Assembly (NCBI GenBank): GCA_026646655.1
Contig: JAPKHT010000012.1
Location: forward strand, 9,792 to 73,791
DNA: 64,000 bases
Reading direction: 5' to 3'
Source of the DNA: JADLBR01 sp020847615
GTDB lineage: Bacteria > Verrucomicrobiota > Verrucomicrobiia > JADLBR01
The position numbers were made by a program, and so were the translations under genes. How positions within the stretch are numbered: the stretch's first letter is position 1; each line of letters begins with the position of its first letter. The notes beneath the pieces are model-generated. The model was not told the origin of the DNA, did no database searches, and saw only the letters and a program-made list of their open reading frames with translations. Shown piece after piece: positions 46,449 to 55,194 of this stretch.

Positions 46449-48389
46449 ATGAGCGACGATCGCGGTCTTGGCGCAGATCCGGGCATCTTCGATATCGAAA
46501 CGAAGGCGAGGGGCCCTGAGGGGACGCTGCCGCTGACGGAATCGATGCTGCGCGACAGCCCGAGCGGAGATATTTTCGGGTTGACGCAGAATGCGGGGAT
46601 GGGGTGGCGGGCCGAGGAGGTGGGCCGCAAGCCGTTCCTGATATTGAGCACGCAGGGCGGGGTGCGGGCACCGGACGGGACGCCGATCGCGCTGGGCTAT
46701 CACGTGGGGCACTGGGAGATCGGCCTGCTGGTGGAGGCGGCGGCTCGCGAGCTGCGCGCCCAGCGGGTGTTGCCATTCGCGGCCTATTGCTCCGATCCCT
46801 GCGACGGGCGGACGCAGGGGACCGTCGGGATGTTCGACAGCCTGCCCTATCGCAATGACGCCGCCCTGATTTTTCGTCGACTGATCCGCTCGCTGCCTCT
46901 GCGCGCGGGGGTCATCGGCGTGGCGACCTGTGACAAGGGATTGCCCGCGATGATGATGGCGCTCGCCGCGATGCGCGACATCCCGTGCGCTCTGGTTCCG
47001 GGCGGGGTCACCCTGCCGCCCGAGGAGGGGGAGGATGCCGCGCTCATTCAGACGGTGGGCGCGCGTTTTTCGCACGGGATGATCTCGTTGCAGGATGCGG
47101 CCGATCTCGGCTGCCGGGCCTGCGCGACGCCGGGCGGCGGATGCCAGTTCCTTGGGACGGCCGCGACATCCCAGGTCGTGGGCGAGGCGCTGGGTATGGC
47201 GCCGGTGCATTCGGCGCTCGCCCCTTCCGGGCAACCGGTCTGGACCGACATCGCCACACGGGCCGCGCGCGCGGTGTGCGCGATGGAGAAGAGGGGGCTG
47301 GCGATGCGCGATATCCTCACGCCAGCGGCCGTGCGCAACGCCATGGCGGTGCACGCGGCCTTCGGTGGGTCGACGAACCTCCTGCTCCATATTCCGGCGA
47401 TCGCCCACGCCGCCGGACTGCCGCGGCCGACGGTCGATGACTGGATCGGCATCAATCGCCGCGTGCCCCGGCTGGTGGATGTCTTGCCGAACGGCCCGCT
47501 GAACCACCCGACCGTCCGTGTCTTCCTCGCCGGCGGGGTCCCAGAAGTCATGCTCCACCTGCGAGAACTCGGCGTCTTGGAGACGGGTGTGCTGACGCTC
47601 TCGGGCCAGACCCTCGGGGAGAGCCTTGACGCCTGGCGCGATTCGGAACGGCGCCGCCGGTTCCGCGAGATCCTGCGCGAGAAAGATGGCGTCGGCGCGG
47701 ACGAGGTCATCATGTCTCCCGATCGTGCGCGAGAGCGTGGCCTGACCAGCACCGTGATGTTCCCGCGCGGCAACGTGGCGCCCGAGGGCTCGGTGGTGAA
47801 GAGCACCTCGATCGATCCTTCCGTGGTCGATGCCGATGGCGTCTACCGCCACGAGGGGCCCGCGCGCGTTTTCACCGGGGAGCGCGAGGCCATGCGCGCC
47901 ATCAAGGATGGGCGGATACGGGCGGGCGATGTGCTGGTGCTCTGCGCGTGCGGCCCCATGGGGACCGGCATGGAGGAGACCTACCAGCTCACGTCGTCGT
48001 TAAAGCATCTCCCATTCGGGAAACGCGTGGCGCTGCTCACCGACGCGCGCTTCTCGGGGGTTTCCACGGGCGCGTGCCTCGGGCACGTGGGGCCCGAGGC
48101 GCTCGCGGGGGGGCCGATCGGAAAACTGCGCGATGGCGACCGCATCCGCATCGTGCTCGACAGGAGGCGGCTCGACGGGTCGGTCGATTTCGTGGGGACG
48201 GGGGAGCGGCCGTGTTCGCCGGAGGAGGGAGCCGCGGCGCTGGCGGAGCGCCCGCCGAGAGATGATCTCAGGCCACACCCCGAACTGCCCGACGACACGC
48301 GGCTGTGGGCGGCCCTGCAGCAGCTCGGCGGCGGCACGTGGGGCGGGTGCGTGTATGACACGGAGGCCATCCTGCGGGCGCTGGGATAG
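46449..48389 (+). CDS. yjhG: YjhG/YagF-type sugar-acid dehydratase (D-xylonate dehydratase family)
   Basis: Members dehydrate aldonates such as D-xylonate to 2-keto-3-deoxy acids with an Fe-S cluster. The 646-residue product matches E. coli YagF/YjhG closely through its length: SPSGDIFGLTQNAGMGW, FAAYCSDPCDGRTQGTVGMF, VATCDKGLPAMMMALAAM, GCRACATPGGGCQFLGTAAT and DARFSGVSTGACLGHV. The Cys residues in DPCDG, TCDKG and GCRAC include the expected cluster ligands. It is cytoplasmic. With the SDR and GRP permease in the same island it suggests a non-phosphorylative pentose or aldonate route; substrate preference is inferred from family. Confidence 0.95.
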   Translation: MSDDRGLGADPGIFDIETKARGPEGTLPLTESMLRDSPSGDIFGLTQNAGMGWRAEEVGRKPFLILSTQGGVRAPDGTPIALGYHVGHWEIGLLVEAAARELRAQRVLPFAAYCSDPCDGRTQGTVGMFDSLPYRNDAALIFRRLIRSLPLRAGVIGVATCDKGLPAMMMALAAMRDIPCALVPGGVTLPPEEGEDAALIQTVGARFSHGMISLQDAADLGCRACATPGGGCQFLGTAATSQVVGEALGMAPVHSALAPSGQPVWTDIATRAARAVCAMEKRGLAMRDILTPAAVRNAMAVHAAFGGSTNLLLHIPAIAHAAGLPRPTVDDWIGINRRVPRLVDVLPNGPLNHPTVRVFLAGGVPEVMLHLRELGVLETGVLTLSGQTLGESLDAWRDSERRRRFREILREKDGVGADEVIMSPDRARERGLTSTVMFPRGNVAPEGSVVKSTSIDPSVVDADGVYRHEGPARVFTGEREAMRAIKDGRIRAGDVLVLCACGPMGTGMEETYQLTSSLKHLPFGKRVALLTDARFSGVSTGACLGHVGPEALAGGPIGKLRDGDRIRIVLDRRRLDGSVDFVGTGERPCSPEEGAAALAERPPRDDLRPHPELPDDTRLWAALQQLGGGTWGGCVYDTEAILRALG

Positions 48390-48406
48390 TGCCCCGCTGG
48401 ACCGGG

Positions 48407-48430
48407 CCACGATCTGGCGACCGTGGCGAC
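48407..48430 (-). repeat. REP module of the CCACGGTC family
   Basis: On the minus strand: GTCG, CCACGGTC, loop GCCA, GATCGTGG, a complete 8-bp stem with one wobble pair. Confidence 0.65.
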
Positions 48431-48439
48431 GGGAATCAT

Positions 48440-48491
48440 GCGGCCGATCGCCCCGGGCGATTGGCGGCCAAACGCATACGCGTTCGGCTAC
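48440..48491. repeat. REPIN between the dehydratase and DUF1846 genes
   Basis: Left arm: GCGG, CCGATCGC, CCCGG, GCGATTGG. Right arm on the minus strand: GTAG, CCGAACGC, loop GTAT, GCGTTTGG. A 3-bp spacer separates them. The 28-bp flank 48492-48519 follows and ends in the stop codon of the DUF1846 gene. Confidence 0.8.
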
Positions 48492-48516
48492 GGGAAGCGA
48501 TGCGGCATTTTTCGAG

Positions 48517-50073
48517 TCAGGCGGCAAAGAGCTTGTCGGTGGCGAACTTTGGATCGCAGGTGAGATTGAAGCCGAGGCGGCGCAGGCTGATGTCATCGGC
48601 CGGGGATGGGATGTGGGTCAAGTGGACCTCGCAACCGGCGAGTGTCTTGAGATGCTCCATGGCCAGGCGGGCCACGGGGCTCGTCGTCGAGCTGGAGCTG
48701 AGAGCCACGAGAGTCTCCTCGAGATCGAGGCTGATGCTCTTGCGCTTGAGGATGTCGGTCTTGAGGGTTCCGATGGATTCGACGAGGTTCTTGCTGATGA
48801 GATCGAGATGCGGGGGGATGGAGGCGAGTTTCTTGACGCTATTGAGGACCAGGCTCGACGCGGCGTGCATCAGGGGGGAGTTGCAGCCGGTCACGATCGA
48901 ACCGTCGGGCAGTTGGATGGCCGCGCCGCAGTACACGCCGGCATTGCCCTTGCCCGGACGGCCCTCGGCCTCGGCGGCGGCCCGCCGCGCGGGCTGGACA
49001 ACGCTCCGGTCCTCTGGCGCGAGATCGAACTCTTTCATGAGTCGCTCGACCCTCTCGACCGACTCGATGTCGACGGAACCAAGGGCGTGCTCGCAGGCGT
49101 ATCGGAAATAGCGACGGATGATCTCCTGTCGGCCGGCCTCGGCGGCGGCCTTGTCGTCGATGATGGCGAAGCCGGCGCGGTTGACCCCCATGTCGGTGGG
49201 CGAGCGGTATATCGTATGCGCGCCACTGATGCGGGTGAGGATGCGCTGCAGCAGCGGGAAGCTTTCGATGTCCCGGTTGTAGTTGACGGCGCGCCGGTTG
49301 TAGGCCTCGAGGTGGAAGGGGTCGATCATGTTGACATCGCGGAGTTCAGAGGTGGCGGCCTCGTAGGCGGCGTTCACGGGGTGGCGGAGCGGAAGACTCC
49401 AGATGGGGAATGTCTCGAACTTCGCGTAGCCGGCGCGCACGCCCCTCCGGTGCTCGTGGTAGACCTGGGACAGGCAGGTGGCCATCTTCCCGCTGTTTGG
49501 GCCCGGTCCGGTGACCACCACGAGGGGCCGGCTGGTCTCGATGCGCTGGCACGCACCCCAGCCCTCGTCGCTCGCGATCCGGTCGATGTCGGCCGGGTAG
49601 CCGGGCAATGGGCCGTGGGTGAAGACCTCGAGGCCGCGGTGCTCGAGCCGCGCCTTGAAGGCCGTGGCGGCCGGCTGATCGGTGTAGCGGGTGATGACGA
49701 CGGCCCGGACGGACAGGCCCCACTCGCGGAGGTCATCGATCAGCTTGAAGACGTCGGAATCATACGTGATCCCGAAATCGAGCCGCACCTTCCGGTTCTC
49801 GATGTGGCCCGCGTAGACGCAGATGAGGATCTCCGTCTTGTCCCGGAGGTGCTGAAGGAGGCGCATCTTCACGTTGGGGTCGAAGCCGGGCAGGACGCGC
49901 GCGGCGTGGTAATCGAACAGCAGCTTGCCGCCGAACTCGAGGTAGAGCTTGTTGTCGGAGCGCGCGATCCGCTCCAGGATGGCCGCTGTCTGTTCGGCGA
50001 GGTAGCGTTCGTTGTCGAAGGCGAGTGGTCCCGGCGGGGGGGCGGGGGGTGCGTCCTGCATCCCGATCTTCAT
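48517..50073 (-). CDS. DUF1846 family protein
   Basis: The 518-residue cytoplasmic protein matches DUF1846 across its length: LAEQTAAILERIARSDNKLYLEFGGKLLFDYHAARVLPGF-type N-terminus (part at residues 25-64), a central P-loop-like VVTGPGPNSGKMATCLSQVYH, then KFETFPIWSLPLRHPVNAAYEAAT and GVYCGAAIQLPDGSIVTG. The family is best known from Firmicutes; its function is not established. It lies antisense to the genes on both sides and divergently from the next Gfo/Idh gene. Its stop codon TGA is the outer end of a REPIN flank. Confidence 0.92.
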   Translation of the reverse strand: MKIGMQDAPPAPPPGPLAFDNERYLAEQTAAILERIARSDNKLYLEFGGKLLFDYHAARVLPGFDPNVKMRLLQHLRDKTEILICVYAGHIENRKVRLDFGITYDSDVFKLIDDLREWGLSVRAVVITRYTDQPAATAFKARLEHRGLEVFTHGPLPGYPADIDRIASDEGWGACQRIETSRPLVVVTGPGPNSGKMATCLSQVYHEHRRGVRAGYAKFETFPIWSLPLRHPVNAAYEAATSELRDVNMIDPFHLEAYNRRAVNYNRDIESFPLLQRILTRISGAHTIYRSPTDMGVNRAGFAIIDDKAAAEAGRQEIIRRYFRYACEHALGSVDIESVERVERLMKEFDLAPEDRSVVQPARRAAAEAEGRPGKGNAGVYCGAAIQLPDGSIVTGCNSPLMHAASSLVLNSVKKLASIPPHLDLISKNLVESIGTLKTDILKRKSISLDLEETLVALSSSSTTSPVARLAMEHLKTLAGCEVHLTHIPSPADDISLRRLGFNLTCDPKFATDKLFAA

Positions 50074-50175
50074 ATCATGGACTGGCCCGCCACAGCAATC
50101 ACGGCCCGAGATTTTTCCTTTTAGGGGGGTCGGGTTTCGGGCATGTGGGATCGGTGACGGGAAAGGCAGGACGAG

Positions 50176-51591
50176 ATGCGTAGGCGGACGTTTCTGGGCG
50201 CGATGGCCGGGGCTGCGGGGATGGCGGGTTGGGGGCGCGTCGCGCGGTGCGCGCCATCGGCGAATGGGGGGCTGAATTTTCTGGCGATCGGGGTGCGGAA
50301 CCGTGGCGGCGCCATCTCGGTCGGGAGCCGTGCGTTCGGCCGGGTGGTGGCGTGCTGCGATGTGGACACGTCATGCGTGGAGAAGTTCTTCGGGCACCTG
50401 GACAAGGTGCAACCGGAGAGGCCGAGGGTGTATCGCGATTATCGCGAGGCGCTGGGGCGCGACGACATCGATGCGGTGACCATCGGCACGCCCGACCACT
50501 GGCACGCGAAGATGATCGTGGATGCCGTGCGCGCCGGGAAGGACGTGTACGTCGAGAAACCGATGACGCTCACCGTGGGCGGGGGCGAGGCCGTGTGCCG
50601 CGCCGTGAAGGAGAGCGGCCGGGTCGTTCAGGTCGGGACACAGCAGCGCAGCGAGTACGACGGGATCTTTCTCAAGGCGGTGGCCTTGGCGCGGATGGGG
50701 AAGTTCGGCCCCAGGTTGACCGCGACCGTGAAACTCCCGCCGCGCTACGGCAAAGGCAATGAGGTCTTCCCGTTCGTGGCGGTGCCCGAGGGGCTGGATT
50801 GGGACAGGTGGCTGGGGCCCTCGCCGAAATCCCGGTATTGCCCGCAGCGATGCCACGGCAGTTGGCGGATGTGGCTGGAGACGGGATGCGGGCCACTGAC
50901 GGATTGGGGGGTGCATCATGTGGATATCGCGATATGGGCGATCGATCCTCCCGCGGATGGCGTGGTTGAGATCGAGGGCTCGGGCACCTTCCCGCACGGG
51001 CGGGAGGCGTCGCGCGATGTGCTGCTCGGCAGGAGGCCATTCGATTCGTTGCCGAATGGTTTCAGCACCGTGATGGACTATGGTGCGGTCTTGCGTTTTC
51101 CGGGCGGGCACGAGCTGCGGATCGATGGCCGCGCGCGGGAGTCCGGGCAGGGGAAGCCCCCCAACGGCCTCGAGCTGTCCGGCGCGGGCGGGTCCGTCTG
51201 GGTCAGTCGCGAGGGGAAGGAACACGCGATCCGGGGATCGGCGCTCGACGCCGCGGAGGGGGACGCCCGCGGTCGCGATGCGGTGAGGGATGCGATGATG
51301 CGGTTGTACAAGGGCAAGGTCCCGCGCTGGGCGCAGGCGGAGAAGGTGTCGGGGGATATCGTGCCCACCGCGCACATGGACAACTTCGTGTCCTGCGTCC
51401 GCGATCGCGGGGAACCCGTCGCCGACGTATGGTCCCACCATCGCAGCAACACCCTATGCCTGCTGGCGCACATCGCGATGCTGGCGGGGCGACCCATACG
51501 CTGGGACCTGGGGAAACGGGCGATCCTGGGCGATGAAGAGGGCGCGGCACTCTTGCGGCGAACGGCGCGAGAGGGCTACGATCTCCTATGA
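50176..51591 (+). CDS. Tat-exported Gfo/Idh/MocA oxidoreductase, copy 3, with altered Rossmann loop
   Basis: The 471-residue product has a twin-arginine signal (MRRRTFLGAMAGAAGMAGWG), GTPDHWHAKMIVDAVRAGKD with EKPMTL, GTQQRSEYDGIFLKAV and WLGPSPKSRYCPQRCHGSWR. The usual GxGxxG loop reads FLAIGVRNRGGA, so cofactor binding may differ from copies 1 and 2. It is followed by a sulfatase gene 87 bp downstream, so a sulfated or decorated sugar is a possible substrate. Confidence 0.92.
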   Translation: MRRRTFLGAMAGAAGMAGWGRVARCAPSANGGLNFLAIGVRNRGGAISVGSRAFGRVVACCDVDTSCVEKFFGHLDKVQPERPRVYRDYREALGRDDIDAVTIGTPDHWHAKMIVDAVRAGKDVYVEKPMTLTVGGGEAVCRAVKESGRVVQVGTQQRSEYDGIFLKAVALARMGKFGPRLTATVKLPPRYGKGNEVFPFVAVPEGLDWDRWLGPSPKSRYCPQRCHGSWRMWLETGCGPLTDWGVHHVDIAIWAIDPPADGVVEIEGSGTFPHGREASRDVLLGRRPFDSLPNGFSTVMDYGAVLRFPGGHELRIDGRARESGQGKPPNGLELSGAGGSVWVSREGKEHAIRGSALDAAEGDARGRDAVRDAMMRLYKGKVPRWAQAEKVSGDIVPTAHMDNFVSCVRDRGEPVADVWSHHRSNTLCLLAHIAMLAGRPIRWDLGKRAILGDEEGAALLRRTAREGYDLL

Positions 51592-51678
51592 AGCGGGGAG
51601 GCCTGCGGCGGCCTGAGAGCATCGCATGAATATCCGGAAAACGCCGACGGAAGCCGGCACTAGCCCGCGAGGCAGCCA

Positions 51679-53103
51679 GTGAAACGCGCCCTTGTTCTCG
51701 CCCTCGGCCTCGCCACGGCGCTGTTGCGCGCGGCGGACACCGGGCCGGTCCGGCCCAACATCATCATCATAGTTGCCGATGACCTGGGCTATGGTGAGCC
51801 GACCTGCTACGGCGGAGACATCCCGACCCCGCATATCGATTCGCTCTCGCGGAATGGGGTGCAGTGCGCTGCCGGTTACGTGACGGCACCCAATTGCAGC
51901 CCCTCGCGCGCGGGGCTGTTGACGGGTCGTATTCAGACGCGCTTCGGGCACGAGTTTAACCCGATCGGTGCGCGCAACGAGGATCCGGGCACCGGCCTGC
52001 CGCCGGAGCAGGACACGCTGGCGAATCTCTTGCACGACGCGGGATACGCGACGGCGGCCATCGGCAAATGGCACCTCGGCGGCTCGGCCGCGCACAACCC
52101 GCTGCGGCGGGGATTCGACGAGTTCGTCGGGTTTTTGCACGAGGGTCATTTCTATGTGCCCCCGCCGTATCGCGGCGTGACGACGATGTTGCGCCGCCGG
52201 GCGCTACCCGGCGGGGGCAAGGGACTCTGGACGAGCCCCGATGGAAAACTCGTGCTCTCCACGCACATGGGTCACGACGAACCCGCCTACGACGCGGATA
52301 ACCCGATTTTGCGCGGCGGGCAACCCGTCGAAGAAAGGGAATACCTCACGGGCGTGCTGGCGCGGGAGGCCGTTGATTTCATCGGGCGCTGTGCGGGGCG
52401 GCCTTTCTTTCTCTACGTGGCCTTCAATGCGGTGCACTCCCCGCTGCAGGGCGCCGATGCCAACATGAGGCGCTTCGCCCACATCGGGGACGTCCATCGG
52501 CGCATCTTTGCGGCGATGCTCTCCGGCCTGGACGACGGTGTCGGGGCCATCCTGGGGGCCTTGCGCGAAGGGCGGCTCGAGGAGAGGACCCTGATCTTTT
52601 TTCTCAGCGACAACGGTGGGCCGACCCGTGAGCTGACGTCGAGCAACCGGCCCTTGCGGGGGGAGAAGGGGGACATGTACGAGGGGGGGATACGGGTCCC
52701 ATTCCTTGTGCAATGGCGGGGAACGCTGCCGCCGGGCACGACCTACCGGCCGCCCGTCTGGTCGCCGGACATCGCGGCGACCGCCGCGATGGCGGCGGGG
52801 ACCGAGGTCCCGAAACCCACCGATGGCGTGGACCTCATCCCCTATCTTGCGGGCGTGCGGCAAGGGCGGCCCCACGAGCGACTCTATTGGCGCCAGGGCG
52901 GTCGCGCGGCCTTGCGCGACGGCGATTGGAAGATTGTCCGGGTGCCCCGCCGGGGCCAGCAAGCAGCGTGGGAACTCTACGATCTCAAGGACGATCCGGC
53001 CGAGAGCCGCGACCTGGCCGCCGAGCAACCCGACAGGCTGGCGGAACTGCGCGCGGCCTGGGAGAAACTCGACGGCGAGATGGTGGGCGCGCGGTTCGAA
53101 TAG
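51679..53103 (+). CDS. exported formylglycine-dependent sulfatase
   Basis: Type I sulfatases hydrolyse sulfate esters of carbohydrates outside the cytoplasm. The 474-residue product has a signal peptide (MKRALVLALGLATALLRA), the metal-binding NIIIIVADDLGYGE, the formylglycine site CSPSR with C73, IGKWHLGG, and FFLSDNGGPTRE. C73 must be converted to formylglycine by a maturase not present in this window. The start is GTG 51679. It overlaps nothing but is closely followed (28 bp) by a glycosidase-like gene, so the two probably act together. Confidence 0.94.
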   Translation: MKRALVLALGLATALLRAADTGPVRPNIIIIVADDLGYGEPTCYGGDIPTPHIDSLSRNGVQCAAGYVTAPNCSPSRAGLLTGRIQTRFGHEFNPIGARNEDPGTGLPPEQDTLANLLHDAGYATAAIGKWHLGGSAAHNPLRRGFDEFVGFLHEGHFYVPPPYRGVTTMLRRRALPGGGKGLWTSPDGKLVLSTHMGHDEPAYDADNPILRGGQPVEEREYLTGVLAREAVDFIGRCAGRPFFLYVAFNAVHSPLQGADANMRRFAHIGDVHRRIFAAMLSGLDDGVGAILGALREGRLEERTLIFFLSDNGGPTRELTSSNRPLRGEKGDMYEGGIRVPFLVQWRGTLPPGTTYRPPVWSPDIAATAAMAAGTEVPKPTDGVDLIPYLAGVRQGRPHERLYWRQGGRAALRDGDWKIVRVPRRGQQAAWELYDLKDDPAESRDLAAEQPDRLAELRAAWEKLDGEMVGARFE

Positions 53104-53131
53104 ATATGGAATGGATGCGAGAGGTGAGGGC

Positions 53132-55135
53132 ATGAGATCCAAGATGTTTCTGGGGGTTCTCGCGGCAGTGCTGTTCGGGTCAGCGGCATTTGGCGGGGAA
53201 AGCTGGTTCGAGCCCTCCGCGAGCGTGGCGGGGTACAGGCCCAAGGGGCCGACCCACTGCTTCCGGCAATTCAACGTGGACTGGAGTTGGATCGCGCTGC
53301 GGCCGGAGCAGATCCCGGAATTCCTGAGCGAGGCGGACCCGGTCGCGTTCGCGGATTTCTGCGCGAGGACGCACATCGACGGGACGGTCGTGATGGCCGT
53401 GCCGCACCACGGCTACTGCACCCACGCGACCCGCGTCGGGGTCAGGTTCCCCGGGATGAAGGGCGACTGGTTCGGGCGGACCATCGAGGAGTTGCACAGG
53501 CGCCGCATCGCGGCCTTCGGCTACGTGACGCTCAACTGGAACTGGAAATTCATGCGGGACAACCTGGGCCGAGATTTCATCCACGGCAAACCGGATCCCG
53601 ATGGCGTGTTCTCGAGCCGGGGGCTGATCTGTCTCAACGCGCCGGGGTATCTCGAGCTGGTCGAGGCCTACACGCGCGAGGTGCTGGAGAATTATCCGGT
53701 GGACGGCATGCGGTGGGACATCCTCTCCTCGGCGAAGCGTTGCACGTGCGAAGGCTGCAGGCGCCGGTTCCTCGAGATGTACGGGCGGGAACTGGTCCGG
53801 TGGGAGGACTTCGACGAGCGGCGGCACATGGAGTTCTACCTCTCGACGACCCGGCGCGTCGTCGAGAGGCTGCACGCCCTGTGCAAGGGCATCAAGCCGT
53901 CGGTGGAGATCTGGCAGAACAGCATCCAGAGCTATCATGACAACGACCTGAACATCGGGCGCCCGCTGGACATCGCGTATAACGAGTACGGTGATCCGTT
54001 TCGGCTGCTGTTCCTCTGCGGGGTCTTGGACAAGGCGGCGGCGATCAACGGCCTGATGAACCGGACGACGCCCATCGCGCCGCTGGAGCGGGAGGCATTT
54101 CGCTGGAGCCTGGCCCTGGGCGGGCGATGCTACTCGTACTTCGGGCACAAGCTGACCGACCACCGGAGCCTGATGCCATCGCCCGGGATGCTCCAGTGGC
54201 ACGCGGGCGAACTCGCGCCGTTCTATGCGATGGTCGAGGACATCGAGCCGTGGCTCGTGGGCGCGCGGCCGGTCGCGCACCTGGGCGTGGTGTTCTGCGA
54301 GAACACGCGCAACCGCTTCAAGAATCTCGACCGCGCGGGCTACATCGGGCCCATGCAGAAGTTTGCCGAGGAGAGGTTGCGGCGGTGCATGCCGCCCGCG
54401 TTCCTCAACAGCCTGGATCTATCGGGCGACGCGGATCGTCTGGGGCGCTATGCGATTCTGGTGGTGCCGCAGACATCGGGGATGGATGGAGGCGCGGTGA
54501 TGGCCCTGCGCCGCTATGCCGAGGGCGGGGGCGCGCTGCTGGTGGCGGGCGATGCGCTGCGCCATGATCCGGGCGGCGCGGAGGGGCCCGACTTTGCCAT
54601 GGCGGAGGCGATGGGCGTCTCGTTCCAGGGGATCGGGGACGTGCCCGAAGATGCCGTGATCTCGGGCCAGATGCCCGGCGGTGCGCCGCCGCCCGGCGCC
54701 AAGATCGCGCGCGTGGTGCGCGTCGAGCCGCGGCACGGGGACACGCATCTCTGGCTCAAGGATGGGCAGGGGTCGTGGCCGCTCTTCCATGTCAATCGGC
54801 TTGGGTCGGGTCGCGTCGGCTATCTGGCATCGCTGGATTCGGATGCGCTCCTGCAGGCGGCTGTGGACTCCTTGGCGGGGCCTGCGCCGATCACGGTGGC
54901 GCCCGATGGCTTTCAGGCGGTCTTGACCGAGCAGCCGGATCACCGGCGATGGATCTTGCACCTGATCGGCGATGGGGATTGTTCGATCCGTTTGGATGGG
55001 CGGCGCGCGCCGGCCAGGCGCGTCGCGGGGCGCTATCCGCCGGATGGCTGGGACTGCACGATTGAAGAGACCGCGGGGGGTCCGCGGCTCGAGGTGCGGG
55101 GTCCCGCGCGCGACCGGCTGGTGATTCTGGAGTAG
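53132..55135 (+). CDS. exported glycoside-hydrolase-like protein with beta-galactosidase trimerisation-like domain
   Basis: The 667-residue product has a signal peptide (MFLGVLAAVLFGSAAFG) and an N-terminal barrel with VDGMRWDILSSAKRCTCEGC then RRFLEMYG. That DGxxxD plus CxCxxC-xxxF pattern is seen in hypothetical glycosidase families such as GHL6. A flavodoxin-like domain follows at about 430-500 (YAILVVPQTSGMDGGAVMAL, GGGALLVAGDA), like the trimerisation domain of GH42 enzymes, and then a small C-terminal beta domain. The substrate is unknown. It follows the sulfatase closely; GAGGTGAGGG precedes the ATG. Confidence 0.78.
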   Translation: MRSKMFLGVLAAVLFGSAAFGGESWFEPSASVAGYRPKGPTHCFRQFNVDWSWIALRPEQIPEFLSEADPVAFADFCARTHIDGTVVMAVPHHGYCTHATRVGVRFPGMKGDWFGRTIEELHRRRIAAFGYVTLNWNWKFMRDNLGRDFIHGKPDPDGVFSSRGLICLNAPGYLELVEAYTREVLENYPVDGMRWDILSSAKRCTCEGCRRRFLEMYGRELVRWEDFDERRHMEFYLSTTRRVVERLHALCKGIKPSVEIWQNSIQSYHDNDLNIGRPLDIAYNEYGDPFRLLFLCGVLDKAAAINGLMNRTTPIAPLEREAFRWSLALGGRCYSYFGHKLTDHRSLMPSPGMLQWHAGELAPFYAMVEDIEPWLVGARPVAHLGVVFCENTRNRFKNLDRAGYIGPMQKFAEERLRRCMPPAFLNSLDLSGDADRLGRYAILVVPQTSGMDGGAVMALRRYAEGGGALLVAGDALRHDPGGAEGPDFAMAEAMGVSFQGIGDVPEDAVISGQMPGGAPPPGAKIARVVRVEPRHGDTHLWLKDGQGSWPLFHVNRLGSGRVGYLASLDSDALLQAAVDSLAGPAPITVAPDGFQAVLTEQPDHRRWILHLIGDGDCSIRLDGRRAPARRVAGRYPPDGWDCTIEETAGGPRLEVRGPARDRLVILE

Positions 55136-55194
55136 ACGGAGCGCCTTGCGTTCAGTGGGGGTGGCGCGCATAAGGATGTGAGAGGATCTGTCCG

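Noticed and set aside
48133..50124. 663-codon plus-strand open frame over DUF1846
   Set aside because: It begins inside the dehydratase gene and is antisense to a full-length DUF1846 protein; no domain is visible.
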